The notes below the pieces were generated by a model, which was not told where the DNA came from, ran no database searches, and worked only from the letters and a program-made list of their open reading frames with translations. From Nitrospirota bacterium (lineage in GTDB: Bacteria; Nitrospirota; Thermodesulfovibrionia; Thermodesulfovibrionales; UBA6898), in contig JAJRYC010000083.1 of assembly GCA_024275975.1 (NCBI GenBank), forward strand, positions 1 to 64,000: 64,000 nt of DNA. The letters run 5' to 3'. The position numbers and the translations under genes were made by a program. This document shows, one piece after another, positions 8,585 to 16,809 of the stretch. The stretch's first letter is position 1. Each line of letters begins with the position of its first letter.

Positions 8585-9172
8585 ATGCGAAAATCCAGAT
8601 TGACCCGAAAGACAAAAGAGACCGACATTAAGATAGACCTCAACCTCAACGGAACGGGGAAATATTCTATTGATTCATCGATACCATTTCTCGATCATAT
8701 GTTAGCACTTATGTGCAAGGACGGCCTTATCGACATGAAACTGAACGCCAGGGGCGATATAGACATAGACTTTCATCATACGGTGGAGGACATCGGAATA
8801 GTTCTCGGAAAGGCCTTTAAACAGGCGCTGGGGGACATGAAAGGGATATCCCGCTACGGGCAGGCGTCCATACCCATGGACGAAACTATCGCCATGGTCA
8901 GTCTTGACATATGCGCGAGACCGTACCTGGTCTATAAAGTGGACTTCCCCAGGCGGAGCAAGCTGAAAGACTTTGACCCTGATCTTATCGAAGATTTCCT
9001 TCAGGCATTCACCGGCAACGCAGGCATAACCCTGCATATTTCGGTGCCCTACGGCAGGAATACTCATCATATAATTGAAGCTGTCTTCAAGGCGCTTGGG
9101 CGCGCACTGAGACAGGCCGTGGCAATAGACCCGGGTGTCAAGGGTATACCATCAACCAAGGGAAAACTCTAA
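8585..9172 (+). CDS. hisB: Imidazoleglycerol-phosphate dehydratase
   Basis: HisB dehydrates imidazoleglycerol phosphate to imidazole-acetol phosphate, the step before HisC. The 195-residue single-domain form shows SIPFLDHMLALM, the metal-binding DFHHTVEDIGIVLG and, later, NTHHIIEAVFKALGRALR, the two manganese-binding histidine clusters. It lacks the phosphatase domain of the fused enterobacterial form. A strong AAGGAGG precedes the ATG. It ends in TAA exactly at the usual family C-terminus (STKGKL), showing that UAA terminates normally here. Confidence 0.94.
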   Translation: MRKSRLTRKTKETDIKIDLNLNGTGKYSIDSSIPFLDHMLALMCKDGLIDMKLNARGDIDIDFHHTVEDIGIVLGKAFKQALGDMKGISRYGQASIPMDETIAMVSLDICARPYLVYKVDFPRRSKLKDFDPDLIEDFLQAFTGNAGITLHISVPYGRNTHHIIEAVFKALGRALRQAVAIDPGVKGIPSTKGKL

Positions 9173-9213
9173 ATAGTGCAAACAAAATACCGATCCTGAA
9201 AAAAGGGAATATA

Positions 9214-9897
9214 ATGCTAGAGGAAAGAATAAAACTGAAAGATATCAGTCATGTCCTCCTGGATATGGACGGGACACTACTGGATAAATATTTTGACGAT
9301 TATTTCTGGGAACACCTTCTGCCTGAAAAATATGCCGAAAAAAACAACATATCGTTCGGCAGGGCAAAGGAAAAACTGATGAAAAAATATAAGATGCATG
9401 AAGGTACGCTTAACTGGACGGACATCGATTTCTGGTCAAGAGAGGTGGATTTGGATGTGCCGGCGCTGAAAGAACAGATCACGCACCTAATAGAGGTCCA
9501 TCCACATGTCGAGGATTTCCTGAAAATGCTGAAACGCCATAAAAAAAAGATATTCCTCGTCACCAACGCGCATTACAAAGTTCTGGATATAAAAATGAAG
9601 AAGACGCGAATAGGGGAATTCTTCGACTCTGCCATAACATCGTTCGAAATAGGTTACCCGAAAGAGATGATCGAATTCTGGGGAAAAATCCAGGAAAGAC
9701 TCGGGTTCGAAAAAGAAAAGACCCTTTTTATCGATGATACCGAAGCGGTGCTCAAAACGGCCAAAAGGTACGGGATTAAATATATAGTTCATAAAATCCA
9801 TGCAAGCTCTAAATCCAGTACGGAAAAAGAACCAACAGGCGAGTTCACGGTTATCAGCGACTTCAGAGAACTTACGCCGCCGGAGGATAAATTATAA
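9214..9897 (+). CDS. HAD-family phosphatase, YrfG-like
   Basis: A 227-residue haloacid-dehalogenase hydrolase. Motif I is LLDMDGTLLD, motif II FLVTNAHYK, motif III the lysine in GYPKEM and motif IV LFIDDTEAV, so a complete phosphatase active site is present. The helical cap and general pattern resemble the GMP/IMP nucleotidase YrfG of gammaproteobacteria, but the substrate is inferred only from likeness. It follows hisB by 41 bases and precedes the glucan phosphorylase by 44, on the same strand. It could be cotranscribed with the his genes; a histidinol-phosphatase role is possible but unsupported. Confidence 0.75.
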   Translation: MLEERIKLKDISHVLLDMDGTLLDKYFDDYFWEHLLPEKYAEKNNISFGRAKEKLMKKYKMHEGTLNWTDIDFWSREVDLDVPALKEQITHLIEVHPHVEDFLKMLKRHKKKIFLVTNAHYKVLDIKMKKTRIGEFFDSAITSFEIGYPKEMIEFWGKIQERLGFEKEKTLFIDDTEAVLKTAKRYGIKYIVHKIHASSKSSTEKEPTGEFTVISDFRELTPPEDKL

Positions 9898-9941
9898 ATC
9901 CGGTTGTTTCTATTTATCAAAATAACTTAATATAGACATCT

Positions 9942-11666
9942 ATGGATGATTTACTCATACAGCTCTTCGAGCTGACAAAGGAAAAAAAGATCGCCTACTT
10001 CTCCATGGAGATCGGCGTTCATAACGATATACCAACTTACAGCGGGGGCCTCGGCGTTCTTGCCGGAGACACTATAAGGTCGGGTGCTGACCTGAAGCTT
10101 CCAATGATCGCCGTCACTCTTTTAAGTAAAAATGGGTATTTCACCCAGGACATCAACGAGGCCGGTAGACAGACCGAATCCCCGTCAAAGTGGGACCCTG
10201 TGTCTTATATGCAGCTGCTTCCGCACAGAATAACCGTGGAGATTGGAGGAAGAGACGTCTATGTGCAGACATGGCAGTATAATGTTCAAAGTCTCACAGG
10301 CGGATGCGTTCCAGTTTTTTTTCTCGATACGGATATCGCTGAAAACCGGACGGAAGACCGTGAAATCACATCCCGTCTCTACGGCGGGGGTCAGGAGTAC
10401 AGGCTTAAACAGGAGCTGGTGCTTGGGGTAGGCGGGGTCAGATTGCTCCACGCAATGGGATTCAGGATAAAAAAGTATCATATGAACGAGGGTCACGCCA
10501 GTTTTCTCACGCTTGAACTGCTAAAGAGATTCAAGAAACCGATTGAGGATGTATGGGATGAAAAACTTGTATGGGATATCGAGCACGTAAAAAATCTCTG
10601 CGTATTCACGACACACACACCCATTGAAGCCGGACACGACAAATTCCCTTATGAGCTTATATCAAAGACGATGGATGGCTTATTCCCTCTCGACATACTA
10701 AAGGACCTTGCGGGCAAGGACTACCTGAACATGACGATGCTCGCGCTTAACTTAAGCCGCTACATTAACGGTGTGGCTAAAAAACACGGGGAGGTATCAC
10801 AAAATATGTTCCCTGGTTACGAGATACATGCCATAACCAACGGCGTGCACTCTTACACATGGACATGCGAAAGCTTCAAGAAAATCTTTGACGAATACCT
10901 GCCCGGCTGGGCGAATGAACCGGAGCTTTTCGTGAGGGTCGGCCGCATACCCGATCAGAAGTTATGGGCCGCCCATATAGAGGCAAAACAGAATCTCTAT
11001 GACCATATTAAAAAACTTACGGGAGTTTATTTCTCCCCTGAAATACTGACGATCGGCTTTGCCCGGAGGGCAACGGCCTATAAAAGGGCCGATCTGATAT
11101 TCAGGGATATCGAGCGGCTGCTGAAGATAGGCGAGGGAAAGATACAGTTCGTTTACGCGGGGAAGGCCCATCCCAAGGACGAACCGGGCAAAAAACTGAT
11201 ACAGAACATATTTGAATACATCAAGCGCTTAAATGGCAGGATAAAGATCGTATATCTGAAGAACTATGATATGAACACAGCCTTAAAAGTCGTCTCGGGT
11301 GTCGACGTCTGGATGAACACGCCGCTAAGGCCTCTCGAGGCATCTGGCACCAGCGGGATGAAGGCCGCACACAACGGCGTCATAAACTTCAGCGTGCTGG
11401 ACGGATGGTGGATAGAAGGCCATATAGAAGGATACACCGGCTGGGCCATAGGACCGCCCCCGAATGAATTAACGCCCGGAACAAACGCTGATGCACGGGA
11501 TGCCGAGGATCTTTACAACAAACTCGAGAAAAAGATCATCCCCACATATTATAACGAACGGAGCAAATGGATAAGGATGATGCAGAACGCCATAGGAAAA
11601 AACGCCTATTATTTCAACAGCCACCGCATGATGCGCAGATATGTCACGGAGGCGTATATAAGGTAG
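9942..11666 (+). CDS. glgP: Alpha-glucan (glycogen) phosphorylase, short form
   Basis: A GT35 phosphorylase that releases glucose-1-phosphate from alpha-1,4-glucan using PLP. The 574-residue protein starts with KIAYFSMEIGVHNDIPTYSGG and GVLAGDTIRSGADL, has YHMNEGHASF and GFARRATAYKRADL, and ends with the PLP-lysine motif EASGTSGMKAAHNG followed by FSVLDGWWIEG. It is about 250 residues shorter than the E. coli enzyme, as is usual for the archaeal/bacterial short subfamily. With glgB (33319) and glgC (59620) it shows a glycogen cycle, with the genes scattered rather than in one operon. Confidence 0.88.
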   Translation: MDDLLIQLFELTKEKKIAYFSMEIGVHNDIPTYSGGLGVLAGDTIRSGADLKLPMIAVTLLSKNGYFTQDINEAGRQTESPSKWDPVSYMQLLPHRITVEIGGRDVYVQTWQYNVQSLTGGCVPVFFLDTDIAENRTEDREITSRLYGGGQEYRLKQELVLGVGGVRLLHAMGFRIKKYHMNEGHASFLTLELLKRFKKPIEDVWDEKLVWDIEHVKNLCVFTTHTPIEAGHDKFPYELISKTMDGLFPLDILKDLAGKDYLNMTMLALNLSRYINGVAKKHGEVSQNMFPGYEIHAITNGVHSYTWTCESFKKIFDEYLPGWANEPELFVRVGRIPDQKLWAAHIEAKQNLYDHIKKLTGVYFSPEILTIGFARRATAYKRADLIFRDIERLLKIGEGKIQFVYAGKAHPKDEPGKKLIQNIFEYIKRLNGRIKIVYLKNYDMNTALKVVSGVDVWMNTPLRPLEASGTSGMKAAHNGVINFSVLDGWWIEGHIEGYTGWAIGPPPNELTPGTNADARDAEDLYNKLEKKIIPTYYNERSKWIRMMQNAIGKNAYYFNSHRMMRRYVTEAYIR

Positions 11667-11669
11667 GGC

Positions 11670-11996
11670 TCAATAGCGCAGTTTTTTATTGCACTGCATG
11701 CAGTAATCTTTTTCAGGCACAAAGCTTCCGCAGGCATCACATTGCACCAGATTAATCGGCAGTTCCCTGTTGCAGAACCTGCATGTCGTCTCTTTCTCGG
11801 AAATTATCCTGGAACAATGGGGGCATTTTCTGGTTCTTCCTCTGGCGATTTGCGGCGGGAGTATAAAAAGCAGAAAAACGCTCACAGGCAAGAAAAAACA
11901 GAGAACAGCCCATACGAGATAATTTCGTCCCTTCCGGTCCGCAATTATGCCTCCCGCCATTGCCGCAACTATATTTAATATTAAAAGCCTGAACAT
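11670..11996 (-). CDS. Membrane protein with C-terminal zinc ribbons
   Basis: A 108-residue protein. The N-terminal half has two hydrophobic segments (about residues 3-18 and 27-47). The C-terminal half carries CPHC, CRFC, CDAC and CMQC, i.e. two four-cysteine zinc ribbons on the cytoplasmic side. Family unknown to me; such proteins often act in protein or envelope quality control but no function can be given. It is convergent with the phosphorylase gene (3-base gap). Confidence 0.65.
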   Translation of the reverse strand: MFRLLILNIVAAMAGGIIADRKGRNYLVWAVLCFFLPVSVFLLFILPPQIARGRTRKCPHCSRIISEKETTCRFCNRELPINLVQCDACGSFVPEKDYCMQCNKKLRY

Positions 11997-12043
11997 TTGT
12001 TTTATCGCCTCTGAAACTTCATTAATAACAGCAGCGGATTAAT

Positions 12044-12835
12044 CTATTTCCGGATTATCAGCTCTATCGCCTTCCTGTGAAGATGGCGGTTGCCCGCGGC
12101 GACCAGTGACGACCTGCGCTTCAGGTCCAGCCGTGTATCACCTATATCCCTGCCCTCTGTATCCGTGATGATGCCTCCCGCTTACCTTACGAGAAGCCAC
12201 CCACCCGCAAAGTCAAAACTCCTCGAGAGAGAAGGCGAAACAAATACGCTCATAGATCCGCAGGCAAGATAAGAAAGGTCAAGAGCTATCGCACCGAAAC
12301 ACCTCGTTTTTTGCGATACAGAGAGGAGAGGAATAATCATAGGCAGATACCTTCCCGGAACCTGGGTCTCATATGCGACCATGTAAAAATCGTCTTCCTG
12401 CTGGGCTTGTATCCGCCTGCCGTTCAGGAATGCCCCTGAAGCCCGTTCGGCCCAGAATTCATCTCCGTTACCCAGGTTTATAACATAAGATATATTTACG
12501 TCATCAAGGGTCTCTCCGTCAGCAACCGCTATGGACGTGCAGTAAAAGGGTATCCCCGATACAGCATTCCTGCTGCCATCTATCGGGTCTATAATAACTC
12601 TCTTGCCCCCTCCGTTTATCTCCAGGACTCCAATTTCTTCCGAAACAATAGTGAGGGGTTCTTTCATCGACTTCAGGCCATCGATTATTATATCTTCAGC
12701 CCTTTTATCCACCGGAAAAGTCCTGTCTCCGGAGGCCCCATAGCCGATGGATTTCTTCATATCGGGTGATTGTATCATGCCGGATATGTCTTTCATAAGA
12801 CACTTTCCGATCTCCCTGAGGCCGTTAATATCCAT
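12044..12835 (-). CDS. Inositol monophosphatase-family phosphatase (in-frame TAA)
   Basis: A metal-dependent phosphatase of the IMPase/FBPase superfamily, acting on inositol phosphate, fructose bisphosphate or a related sugar phosphate. Seen: TIVSEEIG (metal-binding acidic pair), RVIIDPIDGSRNAVSG (catalytic motif 1) and SRSFDFAGGWLLVR, the start of motif 2. The open frame ends at TAA 12182-12184, exactly where the family has a conserved glutamate (VREAGG). In the same frame follow AGGIITDTEGRDIGDTRLDL and a normal C-terminus, ending at TAG 12044-12046. With that tail the protein has 263 residues, the family length. Without it about 45 residues are missing. Substrate undetermined; suhB or archaeal-type bifunctional enzyme are both possible. 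Confidence 0.85.
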
Positions 12836-12931
12836 ATGTTATTTTAGCTGTTTGGACGACAAAAATGAAAATTTTCAAAAAGGGCCGAAGGAACTCACGT
12901 TCCTGTTGTTTGATTATTTAACGGTTTTTCA

Positions 12932-13678
12932 TTACACCTTCTGAAACCTCGGGATAACGGGCGTTTTGCCTTTGCTTAATATATCCCCTTTTATACCGAT
13001 AATAACTTCATTGAAGTGTATGTCCTTACCCGATGCCTCCAGCGCCTGCGTTACAATATGCCGAAGACCTCCACAGCAAGGCACCTCCATTCTGACAACA
13101 GTTATGCTCCTGATAGAGTTTTCCCTGAAGATGTCCGTAAGTTTATCGTGATAATACTGTGCGTCATCCAGCTTGGGGCATGCGATAAGAAGCTTCCGTC
13201 CCCTGATAAACCTGCTCTGAAAATTGACCGTTGAAAACGCCGCGCAGTCCGCTGCCAGAAGCAGGTCGGCATTATTAAGGAATGGGGCGTTCACGGCCGC
13301 GAGTTTCAGCTGTATCGGCCAGTTTGCAAGCTCCGGGCCGGAATCCGCCGCTCCATAATCGGACTCCTTCTTTTCGGTGAAATCGACAGTCCCAGTTACC
13401 GGGCATCCACAAACCTCTCCACTTTCTTTCTTCTTTGTCTCATCTACATGCCTGTTTGTAGCCTCTTCATCAAAGTCATCCGCCTCTCTCTGCTCAATCG
13501 AAAGCGCGCCTGTCGGGCAGCCGCCCATACAGGCTCCTAGCCCGTCACAATAAAGCTCCTTGATAAGCTTTGCCTTGCCGTCAACTATCCGGATGGCGGC
13601 CTCCGCACAGTCAACCACGCACTGGCCACACCCGTTGCACTTGTCTTCATCTATTTTGATAATGTTTCTTACAGCCAT
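12932..13678 (-). CDS. Two-[4Fe-4S] ferredoxin-domain protein with CCGG C-terminal domain
   Basis: A 248-residue cytoplasmic iron-sulfur protein. The N-terminus binds two [4Fe-4S] clusters: CNGCGQCVVDC and, in the DGLGACMGGCPTGAL style, a second cluster. A poorly conserved linker has CGCPVTG. The C-terminal domain has LLLAADCAAFS, LLIACPKLDD and the cysteine motif VPCCGGLRHIV. This architecture is widespread in anaerobes and has no firm role; it is thought to take part in electron transfer. The C-terminal CCGG resembles, but is not proven to be, a heterodisulfide-reductase-like cluster site. It stands alone, 96 bases from the phosphatase gene. Confidence 0.75.
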   Translation of the reverse strand: MAVRNIIKIDEDKCNGCGQCVVDCAEAAIRIVDGKAKLIKELYCDGLGACMGGCPTGALSIEQREADDFDEEATNRHVDETKKKESGEVCGCPVTGTVDFTEKKESDYGAADSGPELANWPIQLKLAAVNAPFLNNADLLLAADCAAFSTVNFQSRFIRGRKLLIACPKLDDAQYYHDKLTDIFRENSIRSITVVRMEVPCCGGLRHIVTQALEASGKDIHFNEVIIGIKGDILSKGKTPVIPRFQKV

Positions 13679-13878
13679 CTCTACCTCCCGTGTTTTTTTA
13701 TTTGATTATGTTTTAAATATAAACGATTCAGGGATAACTTACTATGATCTAAATCATTATGTGAAGGCTTTCCCCGCCCTTTCACCTGCCGCTTGAGCGA
13801 TATCTGGGTAATTCCGATTTTATTCTTAAATATCTAAAATGTTATACTACTATACACTTGTTTCGAGAAAGGACTCTT
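13679..13878. other. Intergenic region between divergent genes
   Basis: About 200 AT-rich bases that must contain promoters for both neighbours. I see no repeat, hairpin with T run or RNA gene. Confidence 0.3.
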
Positions 13879-14103
13879 ATGAATATATGTTATATATGTC
13901 AGGAAACTGAAGACATACATCCCTGGAAGCATCCGGTAAATAACCAGGAGTATCATTTTTGCGGTTATTGCCTTAAATCCATCATCGGGGCATGCGCGGA
14001 ATGCAATAATATCCTGAGTAGAATGGACCCAATCGGCATTAATAATGACGGGCAGAGGATATGTTATAAGTGCAGCGCGACTAATGAAATGGCCGAAGAT
14101 TAA
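13879..14103 (+). CDS. Small four-CxxC zinc-ribbon protein
   Basis: A 74-residue protein with four CxxC pairs: CYIC, CGYC, CAEC and CYKC, enough for two zinc sites. I chose the ATG at 13879 because GAAAGGA precedes it; an ATG at 13858 would add seven residues without a binding site. Family unknown. It lies 57 bases upstream of the 62-codon gene and the HsdR-N-like gene on the same strand, so the three may form an operon. Confidence 0.6.
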   Translation: MNICYICQETEDIHPWKHPVNNQEYHFCGYCLKSIIGACAECNNILSRMDPIGINNDGQRICYKCSATNEMAED

Positions 14104-14160
14104 TTATAGTCCATAACGTTCCGGTAAAAGAGCGTTATTATTCCTGCCAGAGAGGTGATG

Positions 14161-14349
14161 ATGCCAAAAATAAGCTAAGAAGAAAAGGCCCTGCGGATTA
14201 AGGACTCTTTTGAGATCGATAAATTATACCTCAAGGCGCTTGACTGCCTGATAGAAGACCTCTCGGGTCAGGGCATTGACATTGATTCCGGAGAGGGAAG
14301 GAAGATTTTCATACGTGCGGTACGGACACTCAACGAAAGATTTATCTAA
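14161..14349 (+). CDS. 62-codon hypothetical protein with in-frame TAA at codon 6
   Basis: A good ribosome-binding site (AGAGAGG) stands before ATG 14161. The frame reads MPKIS, then TAA (14176-14178), then EEKALRIKDSFEIDKLYLKA and on without break to RAVRTLNERFI and TAA at 14347-14349. The part after the TAA has the charged, helical look and codon use of a real protein, and no start codon with a binding site follows the TAA. I therefore regard it as a gene with one nonsense codon, perhaps GAA originally (the next two codons are GAA). No known domain is recognised. The next gene starts six bases downstream in the same frame. Confidence 0.5.
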
Positions 14350-14355
14350 GAATTC

Positions 14356-14970
14356 GTGAAGCCATTTTTCTATGACAGTAAAAAAATAACCTGCCGGAAG
14401 CGGGAATTTCCGGCCGGTGGGCCTTTGCCAAACAGAGGAGAACAGCCCGAACTCCCTGATAAACTGACAGATTGCCTCACTGGCAGGGAGATACCTTTTT
14501 CGAACAGGGACAATATAAGACAGACGGCGCTCAGGTTTCTCATCGAAGAAAAGGGATACAGTAAGGCCGATATATCCGTGGAACGGCAGGTGAGGTTTGA
14601 AATGGACGGGCTGCTGATGATATCTCCTGTTGATATCTCTATCATCTTCAACAATAAAACATTCATATTATGGAAGTGCGCCTCCGGTTCGCTTGTTTCC
14701 AGGGAAAGACAGATAATCGCGGCGGCCAGACTTTTTGAGCATTACGAGGTGCCTTTTTCGGTTGTGACAAACGGAAAAGACCTTGAGCTGCTTGATACTT
14801 CATCTGAAAAGGTCATAGGCTCCGGATTTCAGTCCATCCCATCAAAAGAGGAACTGATGAAATGGACGGAGGGTCGTGCGTTAAGACCTGTAAATACAAA
14901 GCGGGCCGTATTTGAGCAGAGAATTCTCTATACATATGATTCTTTAAGCTGCCCCGTGAATCCGGAATAA
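14356..14970 (+). CDS. HsdR-N-like (type I restriction R N-terminal domain) protein
   Basis: A 204-residue protein. Residues from about 50 (SNRDNIRQTALRFLIEEKGY) to 170 match the N-terminal nuclease-like domain of type I restriction R subunits: ISVERQVRFEMDGL, then a beta sheet with DISIIFNNKTFILWKCAS and the strand FSVVTNGKDLELLDT. There is no helicase part and no hsdM or hsdS nearby. Stand-alone proteins of this kind are common in deltaproteobacteria and Nitrospirota and are not proven nucleases; the usual D-ExK pattern is degenerate here (IDISIIF, then WKCAS). The start is GTG with a weak binding site. It is in the same frame as the preceding 62-codon gene, so a fused form is conceivable but not favoured. 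Confidence 0.6.
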   Translation: MKPFFYDSKKITCRKREFPAGGPLPNRGEQPELPDKLTDCLTGREIPFSNRDNIRQTALRFLIEEKGYSKADISVERQVRFEMDGLLMISPVDISIIFNNKTFILWKCASGSLVSRERQIIAAARLFEHYEVPFSVVTNGKDLELLDTSSEKVIGSGFQSIPSKEELMKWTEGRALRPVNTKRAVFEQRILYTYDSLSCPVNPE

Positions 14971-15084
14971 TACATCTTCCCGACTTAACCTGAATTGTAT
15001 TCACGTGAAAAAGCGGGTAAAAGTGCTGAAAATACACTGGGATAATGACGGAATTTCATAAGGAATAATTTAGTTGTTAATTGC

Positions 15085-15090
15085 TATAAT
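15085..15090 (+). promoter_or_regulatory. Possible -10 box of the TPP-enzyme operon
   Basis: A perfect TATAAT about 60 bases before the start at 15151, with no good -35 at the right distance. Weak evidence. Confidence 0.25.
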
Positions 15091-15150
15091 AGCTGCCATG
15101 TTTTTAAATGCTAACTCCAACCTGTCCGGATTCAGGAGAAGACCTCTTTT

Positions 15151-16809
15151 ATGAATATCAAGGTTAGTGATTTTATTGTACGATATATCGAGAAATTAGG
15201 CGTAAGATATATATTCGGTATACCCGGAGCGCACATCCTGCCTGTTTATGATGCGTTATACGGCACGGGAATAACTCCAATACTTGCCAAGCATGAGCAG
15301 GGGGCCGCTTTCATGGCCGGGGGATACGCGCGCCAATCAGGTGAACCTGGCGTCTGCATTGCAACCGCGGGACCAGGCGCCACGAATCTCGTTACGGGGC
15401 TGGCGAACGCGTACATGGACCGGCTGCCGGTGCTTGCCCTCACAGGCGAGACGCCCACATACTCTTTTGGCAAGGGCGCGTTGCAGGAAAGCACAGGAGA
15501 AGGTCTATGCATAAACCAGCTTGATATCTTCAGAGGAATCACAAGATATAACAATATTGTCCAGAGGACAGACTATCTGGACCAGGTATTGCGAAAAACA
15601 ACCAGTATTCTTCTATCAGTGAATCCAGGCCCGGTCCTCCTGAGCTTCCCTTATAACGTGCTGAAAGAGTCTGTTAACGAAAGCATTCTGGACGATCTAG
15701 ACATTCCCGAGAGGGACCACCGCCGCCCAGAGGGCGATAATGCTCCCGCCGCCATGGAAGTGATTGACATGCTGAAGAAGGCCCAATATCCTGTTATTCT
15801 CGCTGGATACGGCTGTATAGTCTCTCATGCGGAAGATATTATCTCGGCCTTTTCTTCCGATACGAACATACCGGTAGCTACAAGCCTCAAGGCTAGAGGA
15901 ATAGTCCCTGAGGCCTCCCCCCTGTCTCTGGGAGTGCTCGGAATAACTTCGAATGAAAAGGCATTCAGGTATATCTCTGAAAAGGCCGACCTCGTTATCA
16001 TCGCGGGAGCAAGTTTCGGGGAGAGAACAAGTTACAACTGGGACCGGAAATTACTTAACGGCAAAAAGATAGTCCAGATAGACATTAATGAATCCCAGCT
16101 TAACAAGGTATTTACCGCGGATATCGCCCTGAATTGCGATGTGAAGGGGTTTTTTAATATATTAAGACGTTGCCTCAAAGACGATTCATTCGGCCATAAA
16201 AATCCCGACGAGGCACGGCGCTATAAATCACGATATGCGAATACGGACGTCAATGGCGATGAATTCCTGCTCGTAAGCCATTTTCTGAATAATCTGAACA
16301 ACCACTTCGGCGGCAGGGTATGCATCTTTGACGACAACATAATCTACATGCAGCGTTTTTGCGACGTCTCCACCAGCGAAAGCTATTTCCCGAATTCCGG
16401 GCTTTCCTCCCTGGGCCACGCGGTCCCGGCCGCGATCGGCGCAAAACTCTCGACTGAAAAACCGGTTGTGGCCATATCAGGAGACGGTGGTTTCCAGATG
16501 TGCTGCATGGAGATCATGACGGCGGTAAACCACAAAATCCCGATCTCCATAGTATTGCTGAATAATTCAACTCTCGGTCTCGTAAGAAAAAACCAGCTTC
16601 ACAACTATCAGGGAAGATTCATCTCGGCCGAATTCAAAAATCCTGATTATAAAAAACTTGCGGAGTCTTTTGGCATCAGGCATTACAGGGTGGCTTCATT
16701 ACCGGATGCCGATAATGTATTCAGGGAAGCCGATTTTAACGGACGAATAAATCTTATAGAACTGATTCTGGATAAAAATGAATTCCCGAAATATTCCTCG
16801 GGGAGATGA
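15151..16809 (+). CDS. Thiamine-diphosphate enzyme, acetolactate-synthase-like
   Basis: A 552-residue cytoplasmic enzyme of the acetolactate synthase/pyruvate decarboxylase fold. The N-terminal Pyr domain has GVRYIFGIPGAHILPVYD and the catalytic glutamate in LAKHEQGAAFMAGGYAR. The middle domain follows, then the PP domain with ISGDGGFQMCCMEIMTAVNH, the diphosphate- and magnesium-binding motif ending in LLNN. The true IlvB is at 36318 with its regulatory subunit, so this paralogue probably does another carboligation or decarboxylation. Its stop overlaps the ATG of a large glycosyltransferase, which suggests translational coupling and a role in making an unusual sugar or osmolyte; that is inference. 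Substrate unknown. Confidence 0.8.
   Translation: MNIKVSDFIVRYIEKLGVRYIFGIPGAHILPVYDALYGTGITPILAKHEQGAAFMAGGYARQSGEPGVCIATAGPGATNLVTGLANAYMDRLPVLALTGETPTYSFGKGALQESTGEGLCINQLDIFRGITRYNNIVQRTDYLDQVLRKTTSILLSVNPGPVLLSFPYNVLKESVNESILDDLDIPERDHRRPEGDNAPAAMEVIDMLKKAQYPVILAGYGCIVSHAEDIISAFSSDTNIPVATSLKARGIVPEASPLSLGVLGITSNEKAFRYISEKADLVIIAGASFGERTSYNWDRKLLNGKKIVQIDINESQLNKVFTADIALNCDVKGFFNILRRCLKDDSFGHKNPDEARRYKSRYANTDVNGDEFLLVSHFLNNLNNHFGGRVCIFDDNIIYMQRFCDVSTSESYFPNSGLSSLGHAVPAAIGAKLSTEKPVVAISGDGGFQMCCMEIMTAVNHKIPISIVLLNNSTLGLVRKNQLHNYQGRFISAEFKNPDYKKLAESFGIRHYRVASLPDADNVFREADFNGRINLIELILDKNEFPKYSSGR

Noticed and set aside
12747-12944. Small plus-strand frame across the start of the phosphatase gene
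   Set aside because: Overlaps a well-supported gene and lacks a binding site.
14350-14358. Fusion of the 62-codon gene to the HsdR-N-like gene through a second in-frame TAA
   Set aside because: They share a frame, but TAA, six bases and GTG is a normal gene junction and each half looks complete on its own.
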